From Candidatus Kosakonia sp. 282A-S69 (lineage in GTDB: Bacteria > Pseudomonadota > Gammaproteobacteria > Enterobacterales > Enterobacteriaceae): DNA of 64,000 nt. This document shows, piece after piece, positions 45,585 to 54,847 of the stretch. The first letter of the stretch is position 1; each line of letters begins with the position of its first letter. Location of the stretch: NCBI RefSeq assembly GCF_029433855.1, contig NZ_JAROAU010000003.1, positions 368,034 through 432,033 on the forward strand, read 5' to 3'. Below the pieces are notes generated by a model. That model had not been told where the DNA came from. It searched no databases and saw only the letters and a list, made by a program, of their open reading frames with translations. The translations under genes and the position numbers were made by a program.

Positions 45585-45615
45585 ATCGCTAAAAAGGCGC
45601 TTTTTTAGCGATTTT
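45585..45615 (+). promoter_or_regulatory. Strong hairpin in the metN leader (terminator/attenuator-like)
   Basis: ATCGCTAAAAA (45585-45595) and TTTTTAGCGAT (45602-45612) pair perfectly over an 11-bp stem with a 6-base loop, and more T residues follow. It lies 210 bases upstream of metN, where no upstream plus-strand gene needs a terminator, so premature termination of the leader is a candidate mechanism. Confidence 0.45.
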
Positions 45616-45825
45616 TGCCCCGTTTTCTCTGCCTTTTTGTCACCGTTATGCGTTTATCGGCAATCTTTTGCCGAATAAATTCTTACTCTGCGACGCCGCG
45701 TTATAACACTTTTAGCGCTTTCTGCTATATCTAATGTCTATTTGGTTATTTGTATTATCACGCTGGCTGATTATTATCATCTGGACATCCATACTGCTAA
45801 ACCGCCAAACGGAAAATACCAACGC

Positions 45826-46848
45826 ATGATCGTCCTCAGGAATATCTCCAAGATCTTCGACCAGGGAAAGGCATCGATTACCGCCGTCGACAACGTCAAT
45901 CTGACGGTTGAGCAGGGGCAAATTTATGGAATTATCGGTTACAGCGGTGCGGGCAAAAGTACGCTGATCCGCTTACTGAACGGGCTGGAAAAACCGACCG
46001 CTGGCAGCGTGGTGATTAATGGCCAGGATATTGCCGCCGCGCGCGGCGAAACGCTGCGCCAGGCGCGTCTGAAGATCAGCATGGTCTTTCAGCACTTCAA
46101 CCTTTTATGGTCGCGCACGGTAAGTGAGAACATCGCCTTTTCAATGCAGATCGCCGGTGCGCCGAAGAAAGCGATCAACGCGCGCGTTGCTGAGCTGATT
46201 GAGCTGGTGGGGCTGAAAGGGCGCGAAAACGCCTATCCGTCGCAGCTGAGTGGCGGGCAGAAACAGCGTGTCGGCATTGCCCGCGCGCTGGCTAACAATC
46301 CCGATGTGTTGCTCTGCGATGAAGCGACCTCGGCGCTCGACCCGCAAACTACCGATCAGATCCTCGACCTGCTGCTCGATATCAATCGCCGCTTTAAGCT
46401 GACGATTGTGCTCATCACCCATGAAATGCACGTGGTGCGCAAGATTTGCGATCGCGTGGCGGTGATGGAAGAGGGGCGGGTAGTGGAAGAGGGCGATGTG
46501 CTGCAGGTCTTTACCCATCCGCAGATGGCTATCACCAAACAGTTTGTGCGCCAGGTGAGCCAGTATAAAGAAGAGGAAGCCTTCAACCCGGATCTGAACA
46601 GCGATCTTGATGGCACAGTGATCAAGCTGACCTTTACCGGTCACAGCACCCATCAGCCTGTCGTCGGCGAACTGACGCTGCGCTACGGCCTGCCGTTTAA
46701 CATTCTGCACGGCAAGATGTCGCAGACGGCGCACGGCGTATTTGGGCAATTATGGGTGCACGTGGTGGCTACCCCGGAACAACTGGACAACATTCTTACC
46801 GATCTCGGCAAGAGCAACATTGAGAGCGAGGTCGTGACCCATGGCTGA
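45826..46848 (+). CDS. metN: Methionine ABC importer ATPase (MetN-type)
   Basis: A 340-residue ABC ATPase. Walker A is GYSGAGKST at residues 38-46, the signature LSGGQKQRV, Walker B VLLCDEATSAL, and the H-loop histidine is in LITHEMH. The last 75 residues form a NIL domain that senses intracellular methionine (trans-inhibition). It overlaps metI by 8 bases. E. coli has one metNIQ near the rrnH operon; this looks like a second set, probably tied to methionine recycling with mtcBC. Confidence 0.9.
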   Translation: MIVLRNISKIFDQGKASITAVDNVNLTVEQGQIYGIIGYSGAGKSTLIRLLNGLEKPTAGSVVINGQDIAAARGETLRQARLKISMVFQHFNLLWSRTVSENIAFSMQIAGAPKKAINARVAELIELVGLKGRENAYPSQLSGGQKQRVGIARALANNPDVLLCDEATSALDPQTTDQILDLLLDINRRFKLTIVLITHEMHVVRKICDRVAVMEEGRVVEEGDVLQVFTHPQMAITKQFVRQVSQYKEEEAFNPDLNSDLDGTVIKLTFTGHSTHQPVVGELTLRYGLPFNILHGKMSQTAHGVFGQLWVHVVATPEQLDNILTDLGKSNIESEVVTHG

Positions 46849-47509
46849 ATCACTTTTTCCGCACCTGAAATGGGAGCAACTCTGGGCGGCGACGCAGGAG
46901 ACGCTCTATATGACGGCGCTTTCGGGCGCGGCAACCTTCGTACTGGGCATTTTGCTGGGGCTGGCGCTGTTTCTGACCGCGCGCGGCGGGCTGTTTCAGA
47001 ATCGCGCGCTCTATAGCGTCATTTCGATTCTGGTGAACGTCTTCCGCTCGATTCCATTCATCATCTTGATTGTGCTGTTGATCCCCTTTACCAAGGCAAT
47101 TGTCGGCTCGATTCTCGGTGCTAACGCGGCGCTGCCAGCGCTGATTGTCGGCGCGGCACCGTTCTACGCGCGGCTGGTGGAGATTGCGCTGCGTGAAGTG
47201 GATAAAGGGGTGATTGAGGCGACGCGCTCCATGGGCGCGCGTCTGAGTACGCTGGTCTTTCGGGTGCTGCTTCCCGAATCATCGCCAGCGCTGGTCTCGG
47301 GTATTACCGTGACGCTGATTGCGCTGGTGAGCTACAGCGCCATGGCCGGGGTAATCGGCGCAGGTGGACTGGGTAATCTTGCATATCTGGAAGGATTCCA
47401 GCGGAACCATAACGACGTCACGCTGGTGGCGACGGTGACCATTCTTATCATCGTCTTCATCATCCAGTTCTGCGGCGACGTGATTACTTCTCTGTTAGAT
47501 AAACGATAA
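46841..47509 (+). CDS. metI: Methionine ABC importer permease (MetI-type)
   Basis: A 222-residue permease with five hydrophobic segments and the EAA loop (ATRSMGARLSTLVFRVLLPES) that contacts MetN. NVFRSIPFIILIVLLIPFTK is typical of MetI. It is translationally coupled to metN by an 8-base overlap and followed by metQ after 18 bp. Confidence 0.92.
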   Translation: MAESLFPHLKWEQLWAATQETLYMTALSGAATFVLGILLGLALFLTARGGLFQNRALYSVISILVNVFRSIPFIILIVLLIPFTKAIVGSILGANAALPALIVGAAPFYARLVEIALREVDKGVIEATRSMGARLSTLVFRVLLPESSPALVSGITVTLIALVSYSAMAGVIGAGGLGNLAYLEGFQRNHNDVTLVATVTILIIVFIIQFCGDVITSLLDKR

Positions 47510-47527
47510 CTATTGGAAGCCAACAAC

Positions 47528-48340
47528 ATGAAAAATACACTGACACTGATTGCCGCAGCCACCCTCAGCGTGCTGAGTTTCTCCTCCTGGGCCGATACGC
47601 TGACCGTGGGCGCGTCTAACGTACCGCATGCGGAAATCCTTGAGCAGGCGAAGCCGATCCTCGCGAAGCAGGGCATCGATCTTGAGATCAAACCGTTCCA
47701 GGATTACATCCTGCCGAACACCGCGCTGGCGAGCCGTGAACTGGATGCCAACTACTTCCAGCACATCCCGTATCTGAACAGCGTGCTGAAAGATCACGCG
47801 GGCGACAAAACTTATGATTTCGTCAGCGCTGGCGCGATTCATATTGAGCCGATTGGCATCTACTCTAAAAAGTATAAGTCGCTGAAAGATCTGCCGGAAG
47901 GCGGCAAAATCATCATGCGTGACGCGGTCTCTGAAGAGGGGCGTATCCTCTCTATCTTTGAAAAAGAGGGCGTGATCAAGCTGAAGCCGGGTATCGATAA
48001 AGTGACCGCGCGCATCGACGATATTGTTGAGAACCCGAAAAAACTGAAGTTCCTGCCGAACGTTGAAGCCGCACTGCTGCCGCAGATGTACAACAACGAT
48101 GAAGGCGACGCGGTGGTGATCAACGCCAACTACGCGATTGATGCCGGTCTCGATCCGGTTCACGATCCGATTGCGGTCGAAAGCGGTGAAAATAACCCGT
48201 ATGCCAACATCATTACCGTGCATCGCGGCGATGAGAAGAAGAAAGATATCGTGGCGCTGGTGAATGTACTGCACTCAAAAGAGATTCAGGAGTGGATCCG
48301 CACTAAATATAAAGGCGCGGTCATTCCGGTAAACAACTAA
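47528..48340 (+). CDS. metQ: Methionine-binding protein (MetQ/NlpA family) without lipobox
   Basis: A 270-residue solute-binding protein of the NlpA family: TLTVGASNVPHAEILE at the mature N-terminus, then QDYILPNTALASRELDANYFQH. It binds methionine or a related sulfur compound for MetNI. The N-terminal signal MKNTLTLIAAATLSVL ends in SWA-DTL and contains no cysteine. It therefore seems to be a soluble periplasmic protein, not a lipoprotein like E. coli MetQ. GGAAG precedes the ATG at 47528. Confidence 0.92.
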   Translation: MKNTLTLIAAATLSVLSFSSWADTLTVGASNVPHAEILEQAKPILAKQGIDLEIKPFQDYILPNTALASRELDANYFQHIPYLNSVLKDHAGDKTYDFVSAGAIHIEPIGIYSKKYKSLKDLPEGGKIIMRDAVSEEGRILSIFEKEGVIKLKPGIDKVTARIDDIVENPKKLKFLPNVEAALLPQMYNNDEGDAVVINANYAIDAGLDPVHDPIAVESGENNPYANIITVHRGDEKKKDIVALVNVLHSKEIQEWIRTKYKGAVIPVNN

Positions 48341-48495
48341 TCTCCTCTGATGCGCGGTCGCCCTGGCCGCGCATCTCTTCCACTTCGCCTGCCCGCACGA
48401 TTCGCTGTGACTAATCTCACCAATTTTAAACAACCCCGATAAACCTTTTTAACAATGTTCTACTATTGCCCGGTTCAGCCAGCGTGGGGGTAGAG

Positions 48496-49677
48496 ATGAA
48501 AGATGTAGTGATTGTCGGCGCCGTGCGCACGCCAATCGGCTGTTTCCAGGGGGCGCTGTCGCGTCACTCTGCCGTTGAGCTGGGCAGCGCGGTGGTGCAG
48601 GCGTTACTGGCGCGCAGCGGCGTGCAGCCGCAGGATATCGACGAAGTGATTCTGGGCCAGGTGCTGACCGCCGGGGCCGGGCAGAATCCGGCGCGCCAGT
48701 CGGCGATCAAAGGCGGGTTGCCGAATACGGTTTCCGCGATCACCATCAATGACGTGTGCGGCTCCGGGCTGAAAGCGCTGCATCTTGCCTCGCAGGCAAT
48801 CCAGTGCGGCGAAGCGGATGTGGTGATTGCTGGCGGCCAGGAGAACATGAGCCGCGCGCCGCATGTGTTAACCGACAGCCGCACCGGGGCACAGCTTGGC
48901 AACAGCCAGTTGATCGACAGCCTGGTGCATGACGGGCTGTGGGATGCATTTAATGATTACCATATGGGCGTGACGGCAGAGAATCTGGCGCGGGAATATG
49001 GCATCAGCCGCGAGCGCCAGGATGAGTGGGCGCTCAGTTCGCAACATAAAGCGCGGGTTGCCATCGATTCCGGCCGTTTTCGCGACGAGATCGTCCCTGT
49101 GCAAACCCAGAGCGCCGACGGCAAGCGTGTGCTGGTCGATACCGATGAGCAGCCGCGCACCGATGCCAGTGCCGAAGCGCTGGCACAGCTCAGCCCGGCC
49201 TTTGAAACCAGCGGCTCGGTGACCGCCGGTAATGCGTCGCCGATTAATGATGGTGCCGCGGCGGTGCTGATGATGAGCGCGGAACGCGCAGAGGCGCTCA
49301 ATTTACCGGTACTGGCGCGCATTCGCGCTTTTGCAAGCGTGGGCGTAGACCCGGCGCTGATGGGCATCGCGCCGGTTTACGCCATGCGCCGCTGCCTTGA
49401 GCGCGCCGGCTGGCAGCTGGATGATGTCGATCTGATTGAAGCTAACGAGGCCTATGCTGCGCAGGCGCTGTCGGTGGGTAAGATCCTTGAGTGGGATGAG
49501 ACGCGCGTCAACGTCAACGGCGGCGCGATTGCGCTCGGCCATCCCATTGGTGCCTCCGGCTGCCGTATCCTGGTATCGCTGGTGCATGAGATGCAAAAGC
49601 GCAAGGCGCGCAAAGGTCTGGCGACACTCTGTATCGGTGGTGGCCAGGGCGTTGCGCTGGCGATTGAGCGTGACTAA
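48496..49677 (+). CDS. yqeF: Acetyl-CoA acetyltransferase YqeF
   Basis: A 393-residue thiolase with nucleophile Cys88 (NDVCGSG), His349 (GHPIGASG) and Cys379 (CIGGGQG) at standard places. It condenses or cleaves acetoacetyl-CoA. E. coli YqeF has the same length and is also next to kduI/kduD, so this gene marks the return to conserved order after the accessory region. The ATG at 48496 follows GGGGGTAGAG. Confidence 0.94.
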   Translation: MKDVVIVGAVRTPIGCFQGALSRHSAVELGSAVVQALLARSGVQPQDIDEVILGQVLTAGAGQNPARQSAIKGGLPNTVSAITINDVCGSGLKALHLASQAIQCGEADVVIAGGQENMSRAPHVLTDSRTGAQLGNSQLIDSLVHDGLWDAFNDYHMGVTAENLAREYGISRERQDEWALSSQHKARVAIDSGRFRDEIVPVQTQSADGKRVLVDTDEQPRTDASAEALAQLSPAFETSGSVTAGNASPINDGAAAVLMMSAERAEALNLPVLARIRAFASVGVDPALMGIAPVYAMRRCLERAGWQLDDVDLIEANEAYAAQALSVGKILEWDETRVNVNGGAIALGHPIGASGCRILVSLVHEMQKRKARKGLATLCIGGGQGVALAIERD

Positions 49678-50117
49678 TCCTGCCCGGTGTTAATAACGTC
49701 CTCGCCCTGAGGACGTTAATGTTTGTGATCCCTCTCGCAGCTTATGTTTCAATAAAAATAAAACCCCCTCTGTTCTCGCATAAGAATCAACGCAAACGCT
49801 GCAAATATCATTATCCCCTGCGTGACCATTTTATTCTCAATTAATAAGCCTGCTTATTAATTGCCATTGCATTCTCTCCCCTGTATTCAGGCAGCTATTT
49901 TATTTTCTCTCTGCAAACCGGCTTAATAAGGATGGGGTGTGATCTTAAACGCTTTTTTTAACCCTAAAGAGCAACTTTTATTGATGCTCGTCACGTGGTT
50001 TTACTTCACTATTTCCCGTAGAAATATTTACGATCCAGATCACTAAAATAAAGTTACTATAAAAATAAAATGCAATTCCATAAAAATGGAACATAATTTT
50101 AATTATTGAGGTGACTC
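49678..50117. other. Promoter region of kdgM
   Basis: It has no gene. It is AT-rich toward kdgM and contains a CRP-like site around 50027-50047 (TTTACGA-N6-TCACTAA, partial match) and a weak KdgR-like element next to the start codon. Confidence 0.6.
50084..50104. promoter_or_regulatory. Weak KdgR-like operator upstream of kdgM
   Basis: AAATGGAACATAATTTTAATT resembles the KdgR palindrome (AAA-x-GAAAC-x3-GTTTC type), with the right arm degenerate. It lies 14 bases before the kdgM start, a position where a repressor would block transcription. Confidence 0.35.
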
Positions 50118-50798
50118 ATGTTTAAGAGATCTCTGGCCCTTGCTACCCTCCTTGGCGCATCTTTCGCTTCGTACGCTGTTACCGTCGATCTGCGTCATGA
50201 GTACATTGATAGCGGCTCCAACGCCGATCGCGTAGCCGTGTCGCATCGCTTTGATAATGGCCTGGGTTTTGGCGTTGAAGCGAAATGGAAATCGGGTGGC
50301 GATGACGCTGATAAACCCTTAACCGAGATTGTCGGCAACGGTCATGAAGAGTCGATTAACTGGCGCTGGGCAGCGACAAAAAATATTGCGCTAACACCTG
50401 GCTTTAATATTGAAAGTAAAGATACCTTCTCAATCTATAAACCCTATATTCATGCCCAATATAGCTTTGATAACGGCGTCTATATTGCTGGCCGTTATCG
50501 CTATGAATATACCCGTAACCCGGATTCCAACGTTGTCGATAACAAAGTCAATAAATTCGATGCGTGGGTGGGCTGGGCAATGGGTGATTTCCGTACCGAG
50601 CTGAACTACGTATATGCGAAAAGCACAGAAGATGTGGTGCGTGAAAATAATAAAAACTACTCCAACGAATATAACGCTAAGCTGGCGTATAAACTCGATA
50701 AAAACTGGTCACCGTATGTCGAAGTCGGCAACGTGGGCGTAAAAAATACCGACGAACGTCAAACCCGCTTCCGTGTGGGTGTCGCTTACTCTTTCTGA
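50118..50798 (+). CDS. kdgM: Oligogalacturonate-specific porin KdgM
   Basis: A 226-residue outer-membrane beta-barrel with a signal peptide (residues 1-20, MFKRSLALATLLGASFASYA). The mature start VTVDLRHEYIDSG is typical of the KdgM family, and the protein ends with an aromatic residue (RVGVAYSF), the usual outer-membrane assembly signal. It lets acidic oligogalacturonides through the outer membrane. Its location next to ogl and kduID supports that role over a general anion porin. Confidence 0.9.
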   Translation: MFKRSLALATLLGASFASYAVTVDLRHEYIDSGSNADRVAVSHRFDNGLGFGVEAKWKSGGDDADKPLTEIVGNGHEESINWRWAATKNIALTPGFNIESKDTFSIYKPYIHAQYSFDNGVYIAGRYRYEYTRNPDSNVVDNKVNKFDAWVGWAMGDFRTELNYVYAKSTEDVVRENNKNYSNEYNAKLAYKLDKNWSPYVEVGNVGVKNTDERQTRFRVGVAYSF

Positions 50799-50819
50799 GT
50801 CTCTGAATATCCTCAAATG

Positions 50820-50845
50820 CCCGGCGCTGGTTGCCGGGTTTTTTT
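50820..50845 (+). terminator. Intrinsic terminator after kdgM
   Basis: CCCGGC and GCCGGG form a 6-bp stem with a 7-base loop, followed by seven T residues, 21 bases past the stop. Confidence 0.9.
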
Positions 50846-50875
50846 ATGCCCGTCCTTCTTCGCGCCGCTCGTGAC

Positions 50876-51243
50876 TTACGCTTATCCGGCCTACGGGTTG
50901 GATGCCGGGGTGTGGAATCATGTAGGCCGGATAAGGCATCGCCGCCATCCGGCATGATTGCCGCACAGTTTATTGCCGGATGGCGCTTACGCTTATCCGG
51001 CCTACCGAATCGATGCCGGGGTGTGGAATCATGTAGGCCGGATAAGGCATTGCCGCCATCCGGCATGATTGCCGCACAGTTTATTGCCGGATGGCGCTCA
51101 CGCTTATCCGGCCTACGGGTTCGGTGCTGGCGTATGGAATCATGTAGGCCGGATAAGGCATTGCCGCCATCCGGCATGATTGCCGCACAGTTTATAGCGG
51201 ATAGCGCTTACGCTTATCCGGCCTACGGAATCGATGCCGGAGA
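50876..51243. repeat. BIME array with 111-bp period
   Basis: At least three units with TGTAGGCCGG at 50921, 51032 and 51143, exactly 111 bp apart, plus a partial fourth. Each unit carries opposing REP palindromes (GCCGGAT/ATCCGGC). The array fills the space between convergent kdgM and ogl. Confidence 0.92.
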
Positions 51244-51252
51244 AAAGCGGGC

Positions 51253-51277
51253 AAAAAAAGGCCCTCCAGAGGAGGGC
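51253..51277 (-). terminator. Intrinsic terminator after ogl
   Basis: On the minus strand GCCCTCC-TCT-GGAGGGC is followed by a C and then seven T residues. It lies 30 bases past the ogl stop. Confidence 0.9.
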
Positions 51278-51307
51278 AAGGCCAGTTACAGAAACACTCA
51301 CTCAAAT

Positions 51308-52483
51308 TTAGGGCTGCAGCAGGGTGCGCTGCTCGGGCAGTTTGGCAATATAGAGCGCCGGTTTGCCATCTTTGTCGGAACTGAACAGCACCGCGCGCTC
51401 ATCCGGGGTAAACGATGGATGCGGATGCGTGACCTGGCGACTATTGGCGAAGGTCGCCCACGAGGTGTCATGGCGCGCGACACGGTAATACCCTTTTTGC
51501 GCCACATCGAAAACATAGAGGTAGGGGTCGTTATCAATGGTGTAGCCGCCGGTATCTTTCACATCCACCGGCGTGCCGGAACCGTCGCCGACCAGCAGCG
51601 TACCGTCAAAATTGCTCATCAAATGCGAGCAGGCAGGCATCGGCATAATCTCTTCATTTACGCCGCTTTGCGGGTTGTAACGAGAGATAGTGCGCCCCTG
51701 TTCGCCTTTCAGGTAGGAGACATACACCAGCGCCGAGCCGTTTGGCACCCAGAACTCGTGGGTGCAGCTCTCGCCTTCGGCGTGATCCTTCACTTTGCGT
51801 ACGTTGCTGCCATCTTCATTCACCAGCCACATCCGCGCATCGACCAGATCGTGCGGCCCTTCATGGCAAAAGGCCACCGTGTTGTCATCAAACGGGCGAT
51901 AGATCGGGTGACCAAGCCAGATCTTCTCTTCATGAATCACTTTGCTTTCGCCGGTCTGCAGATCAACGCGCAGCAGGCGGCAGTGCGGCCCTTTATGGAA
52001 GAAGTCGTGGAACAACTGCCAGTCATTGAGCGGCGTCCAGTCGCTGGCGGCAATCTCAATCCCGACCAGCTTGGTGCAGTCGCTGTTGGCGACCCAGGTG
52101 CCGTAACCCACCCACTCCTCGGGCACGCGGTAGATCTCGCGCTCGGCCAGCGTGTGCAGGTTAACTTCGCGCAGGGTGCGATCGTTTTTCACGTAATAGA
52201 GCGCGCTGTCATCCGGTGAGATAAAGCCGCCAAAAGTGTTATCTCCCGCGCCTTCGGTTAACTGCACCGCTTCGGCATTCTCAATATCCAGCAGATAGTA
52301 GTTCCAGTTACCGTCAAACTCGCCGGCAAACAGCAGATGGCTACCATCGTTAAAGAAGCACTTTTGATAGAAGTAGTTGCGGTGACACGTCACTTCCGGA
52401 GGAGTTAAGCGGGTCACTTCCGCGCCGGTATCCGGATCGCGGCTCACTGCATAGTTGAGTTTTACCCGCATGCCTTTCGCCAT
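51308..52483 (-). CDS. ogl: Oligogalacturonate lyase (PL22)
   Basis: A 391-residue cytoplasmic seven-bladed beta-propeller lyase. It splits short, mainly unsaturated, oligogalacturonides into 5-keto-4-deoxyuronate. It aligns closely to Dickeya Ogl throughout (CHRNYFYQKCFFNDGSHLLF; GHPIYRPFDD; EGPHDLVDARMW; PACSHLMSNFDGT; THPHPSFTPDE). The Mn2+-binding histidines are in these motifs. It is divergent from kduI, sharing a regulatory region with KdgR-like sites. Confidence 0.95.
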   Translation of the reverse strand: MAKGMRVKLNYAVSRDPDTGAEVTRLTPPEVTCHRNYFYQKCFFNDGSHLLFAGEFDGNWNYYLLDIENAEAVQLTEGAGDNTFGGFISPDDSALYYVKNDRTLREVNLHTLAEREIYRVPEEWVGYGTWVANSDCTKLVGIEIAASDWTPLNDWQLFHDFFHKGPHCRLLRVDLQTGESKVIHEEKIWLGHPIYRPFDDNTVAFCHEGPHDLVDARMWLVNEDGSNVRKVKDHAEGESCTHEFWVPNGSALVYVSYLKGEQGRTISRYNPQSGVNEEIMPMPACSHLMSNFDGTLLVGDGSGTPVDVKDTGGYTIDNDPYLYVFDVAQKGYYRVARHDTSWATFANSRQVTHPHPSFTPDERAVLFSSDKDGKPALYIAKLPEQRTLLQP

Positions 52484-52569
52484 GTTTCTCTCCTGTCGAG
52501 GGGCTGGCCGCCATGTTGCGTCCCCGCGAGCCCCCGTATCTGTTTAAGTTTAAAAATAGGATTTCAATT

Positions 52570-52590
52570 TATCAAAACATCGTTTCAATA
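52570..52590. promoter_or_regulatory. KdgR-like operator near ogl
   Basis: TTATCAAAACATCGTTTCAAT has arms AAAAC and GTTTC around three bases, the KdgR layout. It lies about 90 bases upstream of the ogl start. Confidence 0.6.
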
Positions 52591-52844
52591 TGTGTGATTG
52601 CGGGCGCAATTTATAAGAAAATTATTACCAAAGGGCCTGGGAGTGGTTCTGTCATTACGGGCGTGAATAATGGGCTTTGATTTAAAAGGAGAAATTTTCC
52701 CTCAACGGCTAAATTCAATAACAGATTTAAATTATTGATATATATCTATTAATTTGAGAGAAGCAAAAATTTCCTGCACCCCGTTACGCTTGTCTACGCT
52801 GAACAATCGTGATCCCACTTCCAGAATAGAAAATAACAACATAA

Positions 52845-52865
52845 AAATTGAAACGTTGTTTTATA
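52845..52865. promoter_or_regulatory. KdgR-like operator upstream of kduI
   Basis: AAATTGAAACGTTGTTTTATA has arms GAAAC and GTTTT around GTT, very close to the KdgR consensus. A further partial element with GAACACTGTTTC occurs near 52918-52929. They lie 50-130 bases before kduI. Confidence 0.7.
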
Positions 52866-52978
52866 TAAGATTGAAAACGTGTTTTAGCCGGGATAAGATG
52901 CAGGAAAAGTTGAAACGGAACACTGTTTCTCTGTTTCGTCTCAGACCATTTTGCTGAAAATTGATGTCGGAGGTAAGG

Positions 52979-53815
52979 GTGGAAGTCAGACAAAGCATCC
53001 ACAGCGCGCACGCTAAAACACTGGATACCCAGGGGCTGCGCAACGAGTTTTTAATTGAAAAAGTGTTCGTCGATGATGAATACACCATGGTTTACAGCCA
53101 CATCGATCGCATCATCGTCGGCGGTATCAAGCCGGTGGCGAAAAGCGTGTCGGTTGGCGGCGAAGTGGGTAAACAGCTGGGCGTCACCTATTTCCTTGAG
53201 CGTCGCGAACTGGGGGTTATCAATATCGGTGGCGCAGGCACCATTACCGTGGACGGTGAGGTTTATGAAATCGGCCACCGCGATGCGCTCTATGTTGGCA
53301 AAGGCGCGAAAGAGGTGGTCTTCGCCAGCGTTGATGCGGCGAAGCCGGCGAAGTTTTACTACAACTGTGCCCCGGCTCATACCACCTACCCAACCAAAAG
53401 AGTGACGCCTGCGCAGGTTTCGCCGGTCACCCTCGGCGATCCATTAACCAGCAACCGCCGCACCATTAATAAGTACTTTGTGCCGGACGTGCTGGAGACC
53501 TGCCAGTTAAGCATGGGGCTGACCGAGCTTGCGCCGGGCAACCTGTGGAACACCATGCCGTGCCACACGCACGAACGCCGCATGGAAGTCTATTTCTACT
53601 TCAATATGGAAGAGGATGCCTGCGTATTCCATATGATGGGCCAGCCGCAGGAGACGCGTCATATCGTGATGCAGAATGAACAAGCGGTGATTTCACCAAG
53701 CTGGTCAATCCATTCAGGTGTGGGGACGCGTGCGTACACCTTCATCTGGGGGATGGTGGGCGAAAACCAGGTCTTTGATGACATGGACCACGTCGCCGTA
53801 AAAGATCTGCGCTAA
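52979..53815 (+). CDS. kduI: 5-keto-4-deoxyuronate isomerase KduI
   Basis: A 278-residue cupin-type isomerase that converts 5-keto-4-deoxyuronate to 2,5-diketo-3-deoxygluconate. The Zn2+ ligands are His196, His198, Glu203 ([10 protein letters not shown]) and His245, numbered as in E. coli. I chose GTG 52979 because it gives the exact E. coli length and GGAGGT lies 4 bases upstream; ATG codons further up would add an alien MMSEVR. kduD follows 59 bp later. Confidence 0.95.
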   Translation: MEVRQSIHSAHAKTLDTQGLRNEFLIEKVFVDDEYTMVYSHIDRIIVGGIKPVAKSVSVGGEVGKQLGVTYFLERRELGVINIGGAGTITVDGEVYEIGHRDALYVGKGAKEVVFASVDAAKPAKFYYNCAPAHTTYPTKRVTPAQVSPVTLGDPLTSNRRTINKYFVPDVLETCQLSMGLTELAPGNLWNTMPCHTHERRMEVYFYFNMEEDACVFHMMGQPQETRHIVMQNEQAVISPSWSIHSGVGTRAYTFIWGMVGENQVFDDMDHVAVKDLR

Positions 53816-53874
53816 TTGCGGGCAGCAAACACTCTGCCTGTCCGTGACAGGCGCTGATAGATTAAGGAACTCAC

Positions 53875-54636
53875 ATGATTCTGGATGCATTTTCTCTTCA
53901 AGGTAAAGTTGCGGTGGTGAGCGGTTGCGATACCGGTCTGGGGCAGGGGATGGCGCTGGGTCTCGCGGAAGCGGGCTGCGATATTGTTGGTATCAATATC
54001 GTTGAACCGACCGAAACCATTGAGCGCGTCACCTCGCTGGGCCGCCGTTTTCTGAGCCTGACCGCCGATCTGCGTAAGATTGACGCTATTCCGGCACTGC
54101 TGGAGCGCGCGGTCGCCGAGTTCGGCAAAATTGATATCCTGGTGAATAACGCCGGTCTGATCCGTCGCGAAGACGCGATCAACTTCAGCGAGCAGGACTG
54201 GGATGACGTAATGAATCTGAACATCAAAAGCGTCTTCTTTATGTCCCAGGCGGCGGCTAAACACTTTATTGCCCAGGGCAACGGCGGAAAAATCATCAAC
54301 ATCGCCTCGATGCTCTCCTTCCAGGGCGGCATCCGTGTGCCCTCTTATACCGCTTCGAAAAGCGGCGTGATGGGCGTGACCCGTCTGCTGGCAAACGAGT
54401 GGGCGAAGCACAACATTAACGTCAACGCGATTGCGCCGGGTTATATGGCGACCAACAATACCCAGCAGCTGCGCGCCGACGAACAGCGCAGCGCCGAGAT
54501 CCTCGATCGCATCCCGGCTGGCCGCTGGGGTCTGCCGAGCGATCTGATGGGGCCGGTGGTCTTCCTCTCCTCTAAAGCCTCTGATTACATTAACGGCTAC
54601 ACCATTGCCGTTGATGGCGGCTGGCTGGCGCGTTAA
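53875..54636 (+). CDS. kduD: 2-keto-3-deoxygluconate oxidoreductase KduD
   Basis: A 253-residue short-chain dehydrogenase that reduces 2,5-diketo-3-deoxygluconate to 2-keto-3-deoxygluconate. The nucleotide motif SGCDTGLG is at 16-23, NNAG at 91-94, and the catalytic residues are Ser145, Tyr158 and Lys162. It is almost identical to E. coli KduD. It forms an operon with kduI and ends at an intrinsic terminator. Confidence 0.97.
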   Translation: MILDAFSLQGKVAVVSGCDTGLGQGMALGLAEAGCDIVGINIVEPTETIERVTSLGRRFLSLTADLRKIDAIPALLERAVAEFGKIDILVNNAGLIRREDAINFSEQDWDDVMNLNIKSVFFMSQAAAKHFIAQGNGGKIINIASMLSFQGGIRVPSYTASKSGVMGVTRLLANEWAKHNINVNAIAPGYMATNNTQQLRADEQRSAEILDRIPAGRWGLPSDLMGPVVFLSSKASDYINGYTIAVDGGWLAR

Positions 54637-54655
54637 TTCCCGTCTTTAAAAAAAG

Positions 54656-54679
54656 AAACCTGCTACGGCAGGTTTTTTT
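54656..54679 (+). terminator. Intrinsic terminator after kduD
   Basis: AAACCTGC-TACG-GCAGGTTT is an 8-bp stem with a tetraloop and continuing T residues. Confidence 0.93.
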
Positions 54680-54815
54680 ATCTGTGCATATTATTTGTCC
54701 ATACGCAACAAATTGAAATATCCATATCAATTACTCTTAATTATTTCGCTAACATTAAAATATGCTTAAAAATAAGCTAATTAAAAATAGTTTAGCGCTT
54801 AAACACTATTTTCAA

Positions 54816-54837
54816 AATTGTAAACTCCATCACAAAA
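54816..54837. promoter_or_regulatory. CRP site upstream of araE
   Basis: TGTAA-ACTCCA-TCACA (54819-54834) matches the CRP consensus TGTGA-N6-TCACA at 9 of 10 core positions. It stands just upstream of an AraC-like half site, as at E. coli ara promoters. Confidence 0.65.
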
Positions 54838-54847
54838 CAGTATCTGA

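Noticed and set aside
50876-51243. Possible CRISPR-like array between kdgM and ogl
   Set aside because: Units are palindromic REP pairs with conserved linkers, period 111 bp, with no variable spacers and no cas genes.
50831-52219. A 462-codon open frame on the plus strand crossing the BIME array and antisense to ogl
   Set aside because: The first third is translated REP repeats and the rest mirrors ogl in the opposite strand. ogl has full homology, so this is a shadow of high-GC coding.
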